Source: Vibrio pelagius
Lineage (GTDB): Bacteria; Pseudomonadota; Gammaproteobacteria; Enterobacterales; Vibrionaceae
Direction of reading: 5' to 3'
Length of the DNA: 64,000 nucleotides
NCBI RefSeq assembly: GCF_024347575.1
Contig: NZ_AP025503.1
Coordinates: 2,480,001-2,544,000 of the forward strand
Part shown: positions 8,920 through 18,485 of the stretch, one piece after another
How the letters are laid out: each line of letters starts with the position of its first letter
How positions within the stretch are numbered: the stretch's first letter is position 1
Translations under genes and position numbers: made by a program
Notes under the pieces: model-generated
What the model was told of the DNA's origin: nothing
Database searches by the model: none
What the model saw: only the letters and a program-made list of their open reading frames with translations

Positions 8920-10170
8920 CTAGCTACGAATTAGGTAGTTCGCTTTACCAACCCACTTGTAGCTGGTCAGCTCTTCCAATCCCATAGGGCCACGAGCATG
9001 AAGCTTCTGTGTTGATACCGCCACTTCTGCTCCCAGACCAAACTGCGCGCCATCCGTAAAGCGAGTTGATGCGTTGACATAAACCGCCGCAGAACCGACT
9101 GAGTTAATGAAGCGTTCAGAGCTCTCTAGGCTGTTTGTCATGATCGCATCTGAATGACTCGCATTGTGTACGCGCATGTGGTCAATTGCCTGAGCTACGT
9201 CAGCAACCACTTTGACACCTAAGGTGTAGCTTAGCCACTCAGTATCGAAATCATCCTCACCCGCATCACGCACGTCAGCGAAATCAGCAAGCAGCGCTTT
9301 AGCACTTGCATCAGCCACTAATGTCACTTTACCCGCTAGGCGTGTTTTAAGCTTACCAAGGAACTCCTCAGCGACCGCTTCATGAACAAGCAGAGTATCT
9401 AGTGAGTTACATGCTGATGGACGTTGAACCTTTGAGTTCTCAACCACATTCACTGACTTTTCTAGGTCAGCCGACTCATCAACGAAGATGTGACTAATAC
9501 CAAAGCCACCGATGATTACTGGGATGGTGCTGTTCTCTTTACACATTTTGTGTAGACCTGCACCACCACGTGGGATGATCATATCAACGTACTCATCTAG
9601 CTTAAGTAGCTGAGACACAAGTTCGCGATCTGGCTTCTCAATGTATTGTACCGATGCCGCTGGTAGCTCTGCTTTTTCTAGTGCAGATTGGATAACCTTA
9701 ACCAGCTCCATGTTTGAGAAAAACGTCTCTTTACCACCACGTAGGATGCTTGCGTTACCTGTTTTCAGGCACAGTGCAGCAATGTCGATGGTTACGTTCG
9801 GGCGTGCTTCATAAATAACACCAACAACACCAAGCGGTACGCGACGACGAGAAAGCGACATGCCGTTTTCTAGCACTTTGCTGTCAATTTCGCTGCCTAC
9901 AGGGTCATTCAGGCTGATAACGTTGCGCACATCGTTAGCAATACCCGTTAGACGCTCTTCGTTAAGAAGTAGGCGGTCAAGCAGCGCTTCTGTTAAACCA
10001 GCTTCACGACCCAATTCAATATCTTTTGCGTTCGCTTCAAGAATGGTCGCTGCATTAGCTTCTAGCTCATCTGCAATAATAGAGAGCGCTTTATTCTTCT
10101 GCGCTGTTGATGCTGTTGCTAGGTGAAAGGCAGCCTCTTTTGCTGCGATACCCATGTTAGTTAAATCCAC
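8920..10170 (-). CDS. proA: Gamma-glutamyl phosphate reductase
   Basis: It reduces gamma-glutamyl phosphate to glutamate semialdehyde with NADPH in proline synthesis. The 416-residue protein is an aldehyde-dehydrogenase-superfamily enzyme. Visible are [26 protein letters not shown] and the catalytic cysteine region [14 protein letters not shown] near residue 250. It is downstream of proB in the same direction with a 135-bp gap and is followed by a terminator. Confidence 0.97.
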   Translation of the reverse strand: MDLTNMGIAAKEAAFHLATASTAQKNKALSIIADELEANAATILEANAKDIELGREAGLTEALLDRLLLNEERLTGIANDVRNVISLNDPVGSEIDSKVLENGMSLSRRRVPLGVVGVIYEARPNVTIDIAALCLKTGNASILRGGKETFFSNMELVKVIQSALEKAELPAASVQYIEKPDRELVSQLLKLDEYVDMIIPRGGAGLHKMCKENSTIPVIIGGFGISHIFVDESADLEKSVNVVENSKVQRPSACNSLDTLLVHEAVAEEFLGKLKTRLAGKVTLVADASAKALLADFADVRDAGEDDFDTEWLSYTLGVKVVADVAQAIDHMRVHNASHSDAIMTNSLESSERFINSVGSAAVYVNASTRFTDGAQFGLGAEVAVSTQKLHARGPMGLEELTSYKWVGKANYLIRS

Positions 10171-10304
10171 GTTTAACTCTCCCTTAATTCTGTCTGTCTA
10201 TCTGAAATTCTGGGTACGCTAGTTAATGAAATAGCCACCTTCTATCGGCAGCTATTCATTGGTCTCTCATTTTCTGAGTAAGCGTACTAAGTTTAGCTCG
10301 TCTG

Positions 10305-11444
10305 TTACTCTTGGATCACTACCATGTCATCACGGTGAATAACCTCTGAGCCGTAGTCATAACCCAGAATTTCTCCAATATCTTTACTGTGTTTGCCCGC
10401 AATCTTCGCCAAGTCTTGGCTTGAGTAGCTTGCGATACCACGCGCAATCACTTTACCTTTTTTATCAGTCACTTGAGTCACCTCGCCACGAGAGAACTCA
10501 CCGCGAACTTGAATCACACCTTTAGCCAATAAGCTGCTGCCTTTAGTGTTCACAGCATTCACTGCACCGTCATCAACCACGATATCACCAGCCGATGCAG
10601 GGCCAGCTAGGATCCAACGCTTACGGTTTTCAAGCGCCTCTTCTAATGGCAAGAAACGTGTGCCTTGTGGTTCTGCGCTGAGTGAGTCGAAGACCACATT
10701 CTCTGCGCTGCCTGCTGCGATGATCACTTCAATACCAGCACGACGCGCAATGTCCGCCGCTTGCAGCTTAGTTGCCATGCCGCCAGTACCCAAAGTCGTG
10801 CCACTGCCACCAGCGATCTTACGTAAAGTATCATCGATGGTCTTAACCTCTTTGATCAACTCAGCATTTGGGTCTTTGCGAGGATCAGCGGTAAATAGAC
10901 CTTTTTGGTCAGTCAGGAGCAGAAGCTTATCAGCACCACACAAAATACCGACTAAAGCCGACAAGTTATCATTGTCGCCCACTTTAATCTCGTTGGTCGC
11001 TACTGCATCGTTCTCATTAACGATTGGAATAATGTCGTTATCCACCAATGCATTAATGGTGTCACGTGCATTTAGGAAGCGCTCACGGTCATCGAGGTCA
11101 GCACGCGTTAGCAGCATTTGGCCAATCTTGATGCCGTAGATAGCAAACAAAGACTCCCAAACCTGAATCAGCTGACTCTGTCCTACTGCAGCAAGCAACT
11201 GTTTGCTCGCCATTGAGTTGGGCAGTGCGGGGTAACCAAGGTGCTCACGTCCAGCTGCGATAGCGCCAGACGAAACCATAACCACAGAGTGGCCTTGCTT
11301 TTTCAGTTCTGCACACTGTCGTACAAGCTCTACCATGTGAGCTCGATCTAACGCTAATGTGCCACCAGTTAAGACACTGGTACCCAGTTTAACAACCACA
11401 GTTTTACGCTGTGTTGCTGTCCCGCTTTGATGATTAGTTGTCAT
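10305..11444 (-). CDS. proB: Glutamate 5-kinase
   Basis: It phosphorylates glutamate in the first and feedback-controlled step of proline synthesis. The N-terminal amino-acid-kinase domain begins [13 protein letters not shown], with [15 protein letters not shown] and [21 protein letters not shown]; a C-terminal PUA domain covers roughly residues 280-375. ATG 11444 gives 379 residues. The frame also opens eight codons upstream at a TTG. Neither start has a strong ribosome-binding site, so the exact start is uncertain. Confidence 0.95.
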   Translation of the reverse strand: MTTNHQSGTATQRKTVVVKLGTSVLTGGTLALDRAHMVELVRQCAELKKQGHSVVMVSSGAIAAGREHLGYPALPNSMASKQLLAAVGQSQLIQVWESLFAIYGIKIGQMLLTRADLDDRERFLNARDTINALVDNDIIPIVNENDAVATNEIKVGDNDNLSALVGILCGADKLLLLTDQKGLFTADPRKDPNAELIKEVKTIDDTLRKIAGGSGTTLGTGGMATKLQAADIARRAGIEVIIAAGSAENVVFDSLSAEPQGTRFLPLEEALENRKRWILAGPASAGDIVVDDGAVNAVNTKGSSLLAKGVIQVRGEFSRGEVTQVTDKKGKVIARGIASYSSQDLAKIAGKHSKDIGEILGYDYGSEVIHRDDMVVIQE

Positions 11445-11513
11445 GAAGTCTTTATATGAATAAAACAAATAAGAGGTGATGTTTTAACAATCAAAACAGG
11501 AATTCACAAGTAG

Positions 11514-11538
11514 AAAAGGTGCGAAATCGCACCTTTTT
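11514..11538 (-). terminator. Intrinsic terminator between crl and proB
   Basis: AAAAGGTGCGA and TCGCACCTTTTT make a long stem with a very short loop. Leftward it ends crl before the proB transcript. Confidence 0.75.
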
Positions 11539-11566
11539 ACCTTATAGAGAGGAGTAACCTTTAAAA

Positions 11567-11956
11567 TTAAACAAATTCGACAGAAGCTGCGTCTAGCCCA
11601 ACCTCCAGCTCGAACTTAGATTTCAGCTCGTCAGAGAGCTTTTGATGAAAGGCCTCCTGAGTGCGAGTTACCTCAGAAATAGCTTTTTTAGGAAGTTCCA
11701 ACACTTCCCATTCACCTTCAACATTATATTTTCCAATGTTGTATTTGGCAGTAAAGCCTTGTTCAGATTTTGCCAATTCTAGCCACCACCCCCAGAACTC
11801 ACGCTCTTCTGGTGACTTCTTATCGTTTACGCACACCGAAAGGCAATCGAAGATATAGTGACCCTCTTCCGATTGTGGCTCTCTCAGATATGGGCCAATG
11901 GCCTTTAAAACATTCAGCAGACGATAATGCGTAGGTTGTTGTGTCACTTCTGACAT
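11567..11956 (-). CDS. crl: Sigma-S partner protein Crl
   Basis: Crl binds RpoS and helps it assemble with core RNA polymerase. The 129-residue protein shows the family's FWGWWLEL and [18 protein letters not shown] segments. It is a single gene between frsA and proB, the usual Vibrio position. The last few codons ([12 protein letters not shown]) extend slightly past the enterobacterial C terminus. Confidence 0.93.
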   Translation of the reverse strand: MSEVTQQPTHYRLLNVLKAIGPYLREPQSEEGHYIFDCLSVCVNDKKSPEEREFWGWWLELAKSEQGFTAKYNIGKYNVEGEWEVLELPKKAISEVTRTQEAFHQKLSDELKSKFELEVGLDAASVEFV

Positions 11957-12100
11957 ATTGAATCTCCATTTTCAATGTTAAGAATGACGTTACTCAGATG
12001 GCAATACGTAAAAACGCTGCAATTGGATTTTATAAATTCTATCTGAGCATCAAGTACTTAATCTGTACATTTTTTATGCTTAACTAATTTAGGAGAAATG

Positions 12101-13354
12101 TCATCTAAATAATTCATCCTCGAGCCATTTTATCGCCAATTCGAGGGATTGCTCATAACCCTGTGTAATTGATTTGGATTTAATTTTCTTCGCTTTACCG
12201 TAATCGCTGTAAATAGCAACTAATTGATTATCAGATGGCGGTGATACCGGATCACCTTCTAGAGCCAATGCTAGGATAGGAACTTGTGTTTTACTGTTGG
12301 CTAGTAGCCCTTGAACTTTTAGAGACCAAGCCATCAGTTGGCCCGACAAGCTATTGATATCAACGACACCCTTGCCCAGACGTGAGGCAAGTACGTCGAG
12401 GTGCATTTTGGGCATCTGTTTCAGTTTATCCGCATGGACAAAGATATCGTGAATCGGTGCACCGAGTGCCACACAAGCTTTGATTTTCTGCTGCTCTAGG
12501 AAAGACAGACGAACCATTGCGTTGCCGCCAAAACGGAAACCAAACAGACCAACCTTGTAGTGATCAACCCAAGGGATATTCGGTAGCTCATTCAGAACCG
12601 CTTGGTGCAAACAAGAAGAGTCTTCAGTGAGCGGCCAGTGAGAGCTGTGGCCAATTGATGGCATATCTACAGTCAACATCGCGATATTCTTCGGTGCAAG
12701 ATAATCTCGGAATAGACGCCACATATCCGTTTGCAAACTATCTAGCCCCGCACTGACAATCACCACAGGTTGAGGTTTATCTGTGTTCGATAGGTGCAGG
12801 TGCGCTTTGATCTTGCGGTTTTGATACGGAATCTCAAGCTGCTTTACCACCAGTTTAGTGTGCTTAATCGCTTCTGCATAAGCTGTGTTGGCCAACACCT
12901 GAGCTTGAGTCGCTAGGTTGTCGTTTTTCAAGTGAGGGTAGCCAGCAATACTAAAGCAAAGTGACGCAGAAAACAGTTCCTCTGCAACCTCTTCGCCGCT
13001 CTTATCGTTAGCACGGTTTTGGTGTTGCATACCGAGCTTGGTCCACTCATAAGCCCAGTTACCACTGCGGTAGCCCATGACGGTATCCAACCAATCATCT
13101 GTCGTACGTGAATGGGTCGATGATGCAATGCGTGACAATACCGCTTCTTGTTCAATCGGGTTTACCCCTTGCCAGACCCACTGCATGCGGCGCAGGTTTC
13201 GATACCACGCGCTATCTTGTTGTTCATGCTTCTGTTCAAGCATGTCGACAGAGCTCGGCATATATTGCGTCAGCATTGAGGTCTCTTTCGCCTGTTTATG
13301 TTTGACAAATAGAGTTTCAGATAGGTTTTTACTGGTTTCTTCAGATAACGACAT
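12101..13354 (-). CDS. frsA: Fermentation/respiration switch protein FrsA
   Basis: An alpha/beta-hydrolase-fold protein of 417 residues. In E. coli FrsA binds unphosphorylated enzyme IIA-Glc. The V. vulnificus protein was reported as a cofactor-independent pyruvate decarboxylase, a claim later disputed. The fold's nucleophile elbow, normally G-x-S-x-G, is GFRFGGN here (near residue 270), so the serine is absent as in other FrsA. WYRNLRRMQWVWQG, GYRSGNWAYEW and SAGLDSLQTDMWR are conserved segments. ATG 13354 was used. Confidence 0.94.
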   Translation of the reverse strand: MSLSEETSKNLSETLFVKHKQAKETSMLTQYMPSSVDMLEQKHEQQDSAWYRNLRRMQWVWQGVNPIEQEAVLSRIASSTHSRTTDDWLDTVMGYRSGNWAYEWTKLGMQHQNRANDKSGEEVAEELFSASLCFSIAGYPHLKNDNLATQAQVLANTAYAEAIKHTKLVVKQLEIPYQNRKIKAHLHLSNTDKPQPVVIVSAGLDSLQTDMWRLFRDYLAPKNIAMLTVDMPSIGHSSHWPLTEDSSCLHQAVLNELPNIPWVDHYKVGLFGFRFGGNAMVRLSFLEQQKIKACVALGAPIHDIFVHADKLKQMPKMHLDVLASRLGKGVVDINSLSGQLMAWSLKVQGLLANSKTQVPILALALEGDPVSPPSDNQLVAIYSDYGKAKKIKSKSITQGYEQSLELAIKWLEDELFR

Positions 13355-13389
13355 GGGGATTCTCAGTCGAGGATGATGACTGTAATAAT

Positions 13390-13421
13390 ATAAAAAAAAA
13401 TGACCCTATAAAGGGTCATTT
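13390..13421 (-). terminator. Intrinsic terminator after gpt
   Basis: AAATGACCCT and AGGGTCATTT pair around ATAA, and a run of nine T follows on the minus strand. Confidence 0.85.
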
Positions 13422-13442
13422 CTCAAAAAACACAGATTATGC

Positions 13443-13907
13443 TTATTTTGACTTGCGATTTACTGGCTCAATGTAACCTAGGCTTAGATCCCACGGCTGT
13501 TCAATCCATGTGTCTTGAGCGATATCAACAATGTAATCGTCGAGTAGCGCTGCACCTGAAGGCTTAGCACATACCGCGATTAGCTTCGCTTTAGGGTACA
13601 TTTCACGTAGTTTACGTGCAGTGTCACCGCTGTCTACTAGGTCTTCAACGATTAGGAAACCTTCACCGTCACCCTCTGGCGCTTTAACGACAGTCATATC
13701 ACGTTGGTGATCGTGGTCGTAGCTAGAAATACAAATTGTATCAACGTAACGAATACCTAACTCACGAGCCAAGATTGCACCTGGTACTAAGCCACCACGA
13801 CTTACTGCCCAGATACCCTTCCACTGTTCTGCAGGCATTTGCTTAGCAGCCAGTTCACGGCAGTAAGATTGCATGTTGTCCCATGTGATGATGAATTTGT
13901 TACTCAT
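13443..13907 (-). CDS. gpt: Xanthine-guanine phosphoribosyltransferase
   Basis: It salvages guanine and xanthine (and hypoxanthine weakly) to nucleotides using PRPP, at the inner face of the membrane. The 154-residue protein has the PRPP motif [19 protein letters not shown] near residues 80-97 and the [18 protein letters not shown] segment. A purine permease gene lies 64 bases upstream in the same direction, so uptake and salvage are probably co-transcribed. Confidence 0.96.
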   Translation of the reverse strand: MSNKFIITWDNMQSYCRELAAKQMPAEQWKGIWAVSRGGLVPGAILARELGIRYVDTICISSYDHDHQRDMTVVKAPEGDGEGFLIVEDLVDSGDTARKLREMYPKAKLIAVCAKPSGAALLDDYIVDIAQDTWIEQPWDLSLGYIEPVNRKSK

Positions 13908-13971
13908 AGTAATTAAACCTAATAAATTGTCATGTTGTTAGAGGCCATATCAACTTGGCCTCTGCAAGCGA

Positions 13972-15261
13972 TTAAGCGAAGATGTACTTAAGGATAAAGA
14001 TCAATGACATTACCCAAACGGCAATAGAAACGTCGCGACCTTTACCACTTAGCAGCTTAATTGCAGCGTAAGCGATGAAGCCTAGAGAGATACCCTCTGC
14101 GATAGAGTACGTCAACGGCATAAGCAGACATGTTACCACGACTGGAGCTGCTTCTGTAAGATCACGCCAATCAATACCAACCAGACCAGACATCATCAGA
14201 ATGGCTACATAGAATAGTGCACCTGACGTTGCGTACGCTGGAATCATACCCGCTAGAGGTGAGAAGAATAGAGCAAGAAGGAAAAGTACGCCTACAACAA
14301 CAGCCGTTAGACCGGTACGACCACCCTCTGCAACACCTGAAACACTCTCCACGTAAGAGGTGGTGTTTGATGTACCTAGAAGAGCACCAATTGACGTTGC
14401 GGTTGAGTCAGCAAGCAGTGCTTTGTTCAGACGAGGAAGCTTACCGTCTTCTTTAATTAGGTTTGCTTTTGTTGCAACACCAACTAACGTACCCGCCGTG
14501 TCAAATAGGTCGACGAATAGGAAAGCAAACACAACCGAGATCATACCGATTTCAAATACAGCAGAGAAATCAAGTTGCATGAATGTTGGCGCTAGGCTTG
14601 GTGGCGTAGAAATAATACCACCGTATTGCACATCACCAACAATGATTGCAATCGCTGTGATGGCAAGAATCGCGATCATTACAGCACCTTTCACACCACG
14701 GTGAACCAATGCAACCGTTAAGAAGAAGCCAAGTGCACCCAGAATAGGGCCAATCGCTGTAATATCACCCAGTGATACTTTAGTTGCTGGATTAGAAACC
14801 ACAATACCTGCGTTGCTTAGAGCGATAAATGCAAGGAAAAGACCGATACCCGCAGAGATACCCACGCGCAGTGACATAGGAATCGAGTTAATGATCCATT
14901 CGCGAACTTTAAAAATACTTAGAAAAATGAAGATAACGCCCGATACGAATACCGCAGCCAAAGCCACCTGCCACGTGTAACCCATGCCCATTACAACGGC
15001 GTAAGTAAAGAACGCATTCAGACCCATACCTGGTGCTTGAGCGATTGGGTAATTGGCGACAAAGCCCATGATGAAACAGCCAATAGCCGCAGCTAAACAG
15101 GTTGCTACAAATACAGCGCCGTGATCCATACCAGCATCAGCTAAGATCATTGGGTTTACAAAAATGATGTAAGCCATCGTAAGGAAGGTCGTTAGACCGG
15201 CGATGATTTCAGTGCGCACATTGGTGCCATTTTCACTGAGTTTAAATAGCTTTTCGAACAT
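13972..15261 (-). CDS. NCS2/AzgA-type purine (hypoxanthine/guanine) permease
   Basis: A 429-residue inner-membrane transporter with about 12-14 hydrophobic segments, of the AzgA-like branch of nucleobase:cation symporters (E. coli GhxP/GhxQ, adenine PurP relatives). AGLTTFLTMAYIIFVNP near the N terminus, AQAPGMGLNAFF and FVDLFDTAGTLVGVATKANL near residue 250 are branch signatures. Substrate preference cannot be read directly; gpt next to it and a PurR-like box ahead of the gene suggest guanine or hypoxanthine. ATG 15261 follows TATAGGAT. Confidence 0.9.
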   Translation of the reverse strand: MFEKLFKLSENGTNVRTEIIAGLTTFLTMAYIIFVNPMILADAGMDHGAVFVATCLAAAIGCFIMGFVANYPIAQAPGMGLNAFFTYAVVMGMGYTWQVALAAVFVSGVIFIFLSIFKVREWIINSIPMSLRVGISAGIGLFLAFIALSNAGIVVSNPATKVSLGDITAIGPILGALGFFLTVALVHRGVKGAVMIAILAITAIAIIVGDVQYGGIISTPPSLAPTFMQLDFSAVFEIGMISVVFAFLFVDLFDTAGTLVGVATKANLIKEDGKLPRLNKALLADSTATSIGALLGTSNTTSYVESVSGVAEGGRTGLTAVVVGVLFLLALFFSPLAGMIPAYATSGALFYVAILMMSGLVGIDWRDLTEAAPVVVTCLLMPLTYSIAEGISLGFIAYAAIKLLSGKGRDVSIAVWVMSLIFILKYIFA

Positions 15262-15283
15262 TATCGAATCCTATAAGGGTAAA

Positions 15284-15299
15284 AAGTAAACGGTTGCGT
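15284..15299 (-). promoter_or_regulatory. Candidate PurR box upstream of the purine permease
   Basis: The minus strand reads ACGCAACCGTTTACTT. I count 12-13 of 16 positions matching the PurR consensus ACGCAAACGTTTGCGT. It lies 23 bases ahead of the permease start, a good place for repression. Confidence 0.5.
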
Positions 15300-15625
15300 A
15301 ATCGATTGGCTCAGGATTATAAAGTTATCAAATAACAAATTCCAGATAGAATTAAGACTCTAACTAATATTAATGGTGAAAACGTATGAAACAGATCGAT
15401 TAAAAAGCGCCATTGAAAGCATAAAAAACATTATTTAACAGATACTTAAAATAAACAAAAAACTAAAAGCAAGTGGTGTTTTTTTTGAACTATGCAAAAA
15501 GTTCACATGGAAGGTTAGGCAAGTAGCGTACGATAAAAGTCATAAAATTGCCCCATTTTTCAACAGATCCAGTAATAATGAAAATTCCGAACAGTTACAG
15601 TTCAAAATTCAACCAAACATTATGC

Positions 15626-15716
15626 TACCAATTACATTAAATAAGTGATCAAAAATAGCGCAGAAAGAGAGCCTGAGGACACAATATTAAGGTCACAAAT
15701 CGAGCATTGGAACGGT
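15626..15716. repeat. Shortened second copy of the 3840-4019 element
   Basis: The segment starts ACCAATTACATTAAATAAGTG and continues ATCAAAAATAGCGCAGAAAGAG, matching most positions of the left part of the 3840-4019 element. ATCGAGCATTGGAAC later matches ATCGAGCATTTTAAC. The middle and right end are missing or diverged, so this looks like a decayed, internally deleted copy. It sits beyond the terminator of the small RNA gene. Confidence 0.5.
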
Positions 15717-15733
15717 GATGGAAAACAGCAGGC

Positions 15734-15763
15734 AAAAAAAACGCCACTCAACTATGAGTGGCG
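15734..15763 (-). terminator. Intrinsic terminator of the VcdRP-like RNA
   Basis: CGCCACTCA and TGAGTGGCG form a perfect 9-bp stem with a 4-nt loop, followed on the minus strand by eight T. No other gene end is near, so it belongs to the small RNA. Confidence 0.9.
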
Positions 15764-15842
15764 GTAGAATCAGTCAACCAGAGGGTTGTAAAAAAATTCC
15801 AATATATAGGGGTGAACAAACTGTTCAAGTCACACGCTCAGG

Positions 15843-15932
15843 TTACTTGTAACCAAAGCTAGTTGGGTATGCAAAGTTGCTAGTGTAAACAGAGCTGTTA
15901 AGCCAGAACGTTGCAGATGGTAAACCTTTCAT
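15843..15932 (-). CDS. vcdP: 29-residue small protein, VcdP-like
   Basis: The ORF is ATG...TAA with 29 codons. It starts MKGLPSATFWLNSSV and ends FAYPTSFGYK. A ribosome-binding site (AAGGTGA) lies seven bases before the ATG. The peptide is rich in Ser, Tyr and Phe, neutral to slightly basic, and has no membrane helix. In V. cholerae the comparable 29-residue VcdP binds and stimulates citrate synthase GltA; I assign this by length, context and transcript layout rather than by a checked alignment. If the assignment is wrong it is still a well-supported small gene: it has its own promoter, Shine-Dalgarno sequence and terminator. Confidence 0.7.
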   Translation of the reverse strand: MKGLPSATFWLNSSVYTSNFAYPTSFGYK

Positions 15933-16044
15933 AACTATCACCTTAATAAATCAATTAAAAACACTTTTGATTTCTCGGTTCCTTGGAGGCGATAAACGGA
16001 CTCATCCTTTGAGCATTTACTCTTCATCTCAGAAGTTGGTTATT

Positions 16045-16072
16045 AATATACCGCAAAGAAAAAAGATTACAA
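16045..16072 (-). promoter_or_regulatory. Promoter of the VcdRP-like RNA
   Basis: On the minus strand a -35 TTGTAA (16067-16072) and a -10 TATATT (16045-16050) are separated by 16 bases. The predicted start is near 16038. Confidence 0.55.
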
Positions 16073-16075
16073 GCA

Positions 16076-16097
16076 AATCTTGCACTAAATCACACTT
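16076..16097 (-). promoter_or_regulatory. Candidate CRP site at the VcdRP-like promoter
   Basis: AAGTGTGATTTAGTGCAAGATT on the minus strand has a perfect TGTGA half-site but a poor second half (GCAAG). Its centre is about 48 bases before the predicted transcription start, just upstream of -35. CRP is reported to repress vcdRP, so the unusual spacing is not against it. Confidence 0.35.
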
Positions 16098-16387
16098 ATC
16101 AACAAAAGAGACTAAATAACAAACTCAAAATGTAATTAAATTACAAAAAAAGACCGATAAAAACGTTTGCATGGAAACTTATTAAGCAACTGAGCGCCTA
16201 TTTTTGATCAGAGCAACAAATCTCTTTTCAAACTTTGAAACAATTGCCCGCGACTACCGCTACTCGTCTACCCGCTCAAATGGTATGCTGTCGGCATCAA
16301 AACAGACCTATATTTCTAGATAATTGTCCTTTATACAAAGCAACTTTTACCTAAAGATATGGTTATTCAATAAAAAAGGAGTTATCC

Positions 16388-17860
16388 GTGTCTGAATTCC
16401 ATTCTGAGATCAGTAAATTATCCCCTGCCCCACTTTGGCAGTTTTTCGATAAAATTTGCTCAATCCCACACCCATCAAAACACGAAGAAGAGCTTGCTCA
16501 ATACATTATTGCCTGGGCAACAGAACAAGGCCTAGATGTTCGTCGAGACCCAACGGGCAACGTGTTCATCAAGAAGCCTGCAACACCGGGTATGGAAAAC
16601 AAAAAAGGTGTGGTACTGCAAGCTCACATCGATATGGTTCCTCAAAAGAACGAAGACACGATTCACGACTTCACTAAAGATCCTATCCAACCGTACATCG
16701 ACGGTGAATGGGTAACGGCAAAAGGCACAACGCTTGGCGCAGACAACGGTATGGGTATGGCATCATGCTTAGCGGTTCTAGCATCAAACGACATTAAACA
16801 TGGCCCAATCGAGGTTCTACTAACAGTAGACGAAGAAGCGGGTATGACCGGTGCATTCGGTCTTGAAGCGGGCTGGTTAGAGGGTGAAATCCTTCTTAAT
16901 ACCGATTCAGAGCAAGAAGGTGAAGTGTACATGGGTTGCGCTGGCGGTATCGACGGTGCGATGACATTTAACGTTGCCCGTACTGCAATCCCAGCAGATT
17001 TCGTAACTCGCAAGCTAACGCTAAAAGGCCTGAAAGGCGGCCACTCAGGTTGTGATATTCACACAGGTCGTGCAAACGCGAACAAACTGCTTGCTCGTTT
17101 CCTAGCCGGTCACGCAAAAGAGCTGGACTTACGCATCGTCGAATTCAAAGGCGGTAGCCTACGTAACGCAATTCCTCGTGAAGGATTCGTAACAGTTGCA
17201 GTACCCGCTGCAAACCAAGAAAAACTGGCTTCGCTATACAACTACTACACGGAGCTTCTTTCAACAGAGCTAGGTAAAGTAGAAGACAGCATTGTGACTT
17301 TCAACGAAGAAGCTTCAGTTGAAATGGGTGCACTTGCCGCGGCTGACCAAGCTCGATTCATTGCAGCACTAAACGCAGCGCCAAATGGCGTGATCCGTAT
17401 GAGTGATGAGATCGAAGGTGTGGTAGAGACATCTCTAAACGTGGGTGTTATCACAACTGAAGAGAACTCAATCACTGTACTGTGCTTGATCCGCTCTCTT
17501 ATCGATTCTGGCCGTAGCCAAGTTGAAAGCATGCTTCACTCTATAGCGGAGCTTGCGGGTGCAACTATCGAATTCTCTGGTGCTTACCCTGGTTGGAAGC
17601 CAGATGCGGATTCTGAAATCATGCACATCTTCCGCGACATGTACGAAGGCATCTACGGCCACAAGCCAAACATTATGGTTATCCACGCGGGTCTTGAGTG
17701 TGGTCTATTCAAAGAACCATACCCGAACATGGACATGGTTTCTTTCGGCCCTACGATCAAGTTCCCTCACTCTCCAGATGAGAAAGTGAAAATCGATACG
17801 GTTGAGCTATTCTGGAACCAAATGGTTGCACTACTTGAAGCCATCCCAGAAAAAGCATAA
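16388..17860 (+). CDS. pepD: Aminoacyl-histidine dipeptidase (peptidase D)
   Basis: A cytoplasmic M20-family di-zinc dipeptidase that cleaves Xaa-His and many other unblocked dipeptides. Its 490 residues are the usual length. Metal and catalytic motifs are LQAHIDMVPQK (near 80), GADNGMGMA (near 118), TVDEEAGMTGA (near 148) and LNTDSEQEGE (near 172); the C-terminal IHAGLECGLF supplies the last ligands. The start is GTG 16388 with AAAAAGGAG seven bases before, the same unusual start codon as I recall for E. coli pepD. A terminator follows directly. Confidence 0.97.
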   Translation: MSEFHSEISKLSPAPLWQFFDKICSIPHPSKHEEELAQYIIAWATEQGLDVRRDPTGNVFIKKPATPGMENKKGVVLQAHIDMVPQKNEDTIHDFTKDPIQPYIDGEWVTAKGTTLGADNGMGMASCLAVLASNDIKHGPIEVLLTVDEEAGMTGAFGLEAGWLEGEILLNTDSEQEGEVYMGCAGGIDGAMTFNVARTAIPADFVTRKLTLKGLKGGHSGCDIHTGRANANKLLARFLAGHAKELDLRIVEFKGGSLRNAIPREGFVTVAVPAANQEKLASLYNYYTELLSTELGKVEDSIVTFNEEASVEMGALAAADQARFIAALNAAPNGVIRMSDEIEGVVETSLNVGVITTEENSITVLCLIRSLIDSGRSQVESMLHSIAELAGATIEFSGAYPGWKPDADSEIMHIFRDMYEGIYGHKPNIMVIHAGLECGLFKEPYPNMDMVSFGPTIKFPHSPDEKVKIDTVELFWNQMVALLEAIPEKA

Positions 17861-17881
17861 TTCGCTTTTCTTGCAGAAACT

Positions 17882-17912
17882 AAAACAGGTGCTCATCGAG
17901 CACCTGTTTTTT
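17882..17912 (+). terminator. Intrinsic terminator after pepD
   Basis: AAAACAGGTGCTC pairs with GAGCACCTGTTTT around a 3-nt loop and six T follow. Confidence 0.9.
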
Positions 17913-17945
17913 ATAACGAGTTTGTTGCGTTCTTTACAACAAATC

Positions 17946-18485
17946 TTAGGCGCGCTCTGCCGCGTAAGCCGCTAGTTCATCCATTGACGTTTGAGCCACA
18001 ATCTCACCATCAATAAAATACGTTACTACTTCACCGTCACGCACACCAATCAAAGTCGCTTCGTCACCGTTTTGGTAGGTGATGCTCATTTGAATCGTAT
18101 TTTCATCCAACTGCGTCATTTCACCACGCTCAATCACACGGTTCTGTGTTAACGGAGCGATTGGCGCTTCGGTTAGAGACTCATCTAATTTGTGATTGAT
18201 ATCGATGTAAGTATCGGTTTTGCTATCGAAAATATGTGGTGTACCTGTAATCGGGTTTTTGCCCGTCCAGAACTCCAGCGAGTTGAATACCAAGTAGTCA
18301 GCCGCAACGGTTAAACCGTAAACAGGCGCGAGCAGCATATTCAATCCACCCCGCGCATAACGGTTGTCCACCGCTTTGAGGTTAAATTGCATTAAGTAAC
18401 CGGTAACAGCATTACTACCCACACAGCCAGAAAGAGCGGCCGACGCCACTGCCAATGCTACGATCTTTGTGATTGTTTTTTTCAT
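17946..18485 (-). CDS. DUF3332 lipoprotein
   Basis: A 179-residue protein with an N-terminal Lys-rich signal peptide and a lipobox ending LSGC (Cys near residue 21), so it is probably a lipoprotein. The body matches the DUF3332 family: VTGYLMQFNLKAVDNRYAR, GGLNMLLAPVYGL and VFNSLEFWTGKNPITG. The function is not known. It stands alone, convergent with pepD, and the region ahead of it is shared with the divergent aspartoacylase-like gene. Confidence 0.8.
   Translation of the reverse strand: MKKTITKIVALAVASAALSGCVGSNAVTGYLMQFNLKAVDNRYARGGLNMLLAPVYGLTVAADYLVFNSLEFWTGKNPITGTPHIFDSKTDTYIDINHKLDESLTEAPIAPLTQNRVIERGEMTQLDENTIQMSITYQNGDEATLIGVRDGEVVTYFIDGEIVAQTSMDELAAYAAERA

Larger units (their letters stand above)
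15734..16038 (-). ncRNA. vcdRP: Probable dual-function small RNA, VcdRP-like
   Basis: A free-standing transcription unit of about 300 nt in the permease-pepD gap: a sigma-70-like promoter, a 106-nt leader, a 29-codon ORF, about 80 nt of 3' region, and a strong terminator. The 3' region contains C-rich stretches (CACCCC, AACCCTCT) that could act as base-pairing seeds. From memory, V. cholerae VcdRP is an RNA with a 29-residue protein (VcdP) that activates citrate synthase and a base-pairing part (VcdR) that represses sugar-uptake mRNAs, with transcription repressed by CRP. The ORF length, layout and a CRP-like half-site agree. I believe the V. cholerae gene lies near this locus but cannot verify it. 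Confidence 0.65.
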
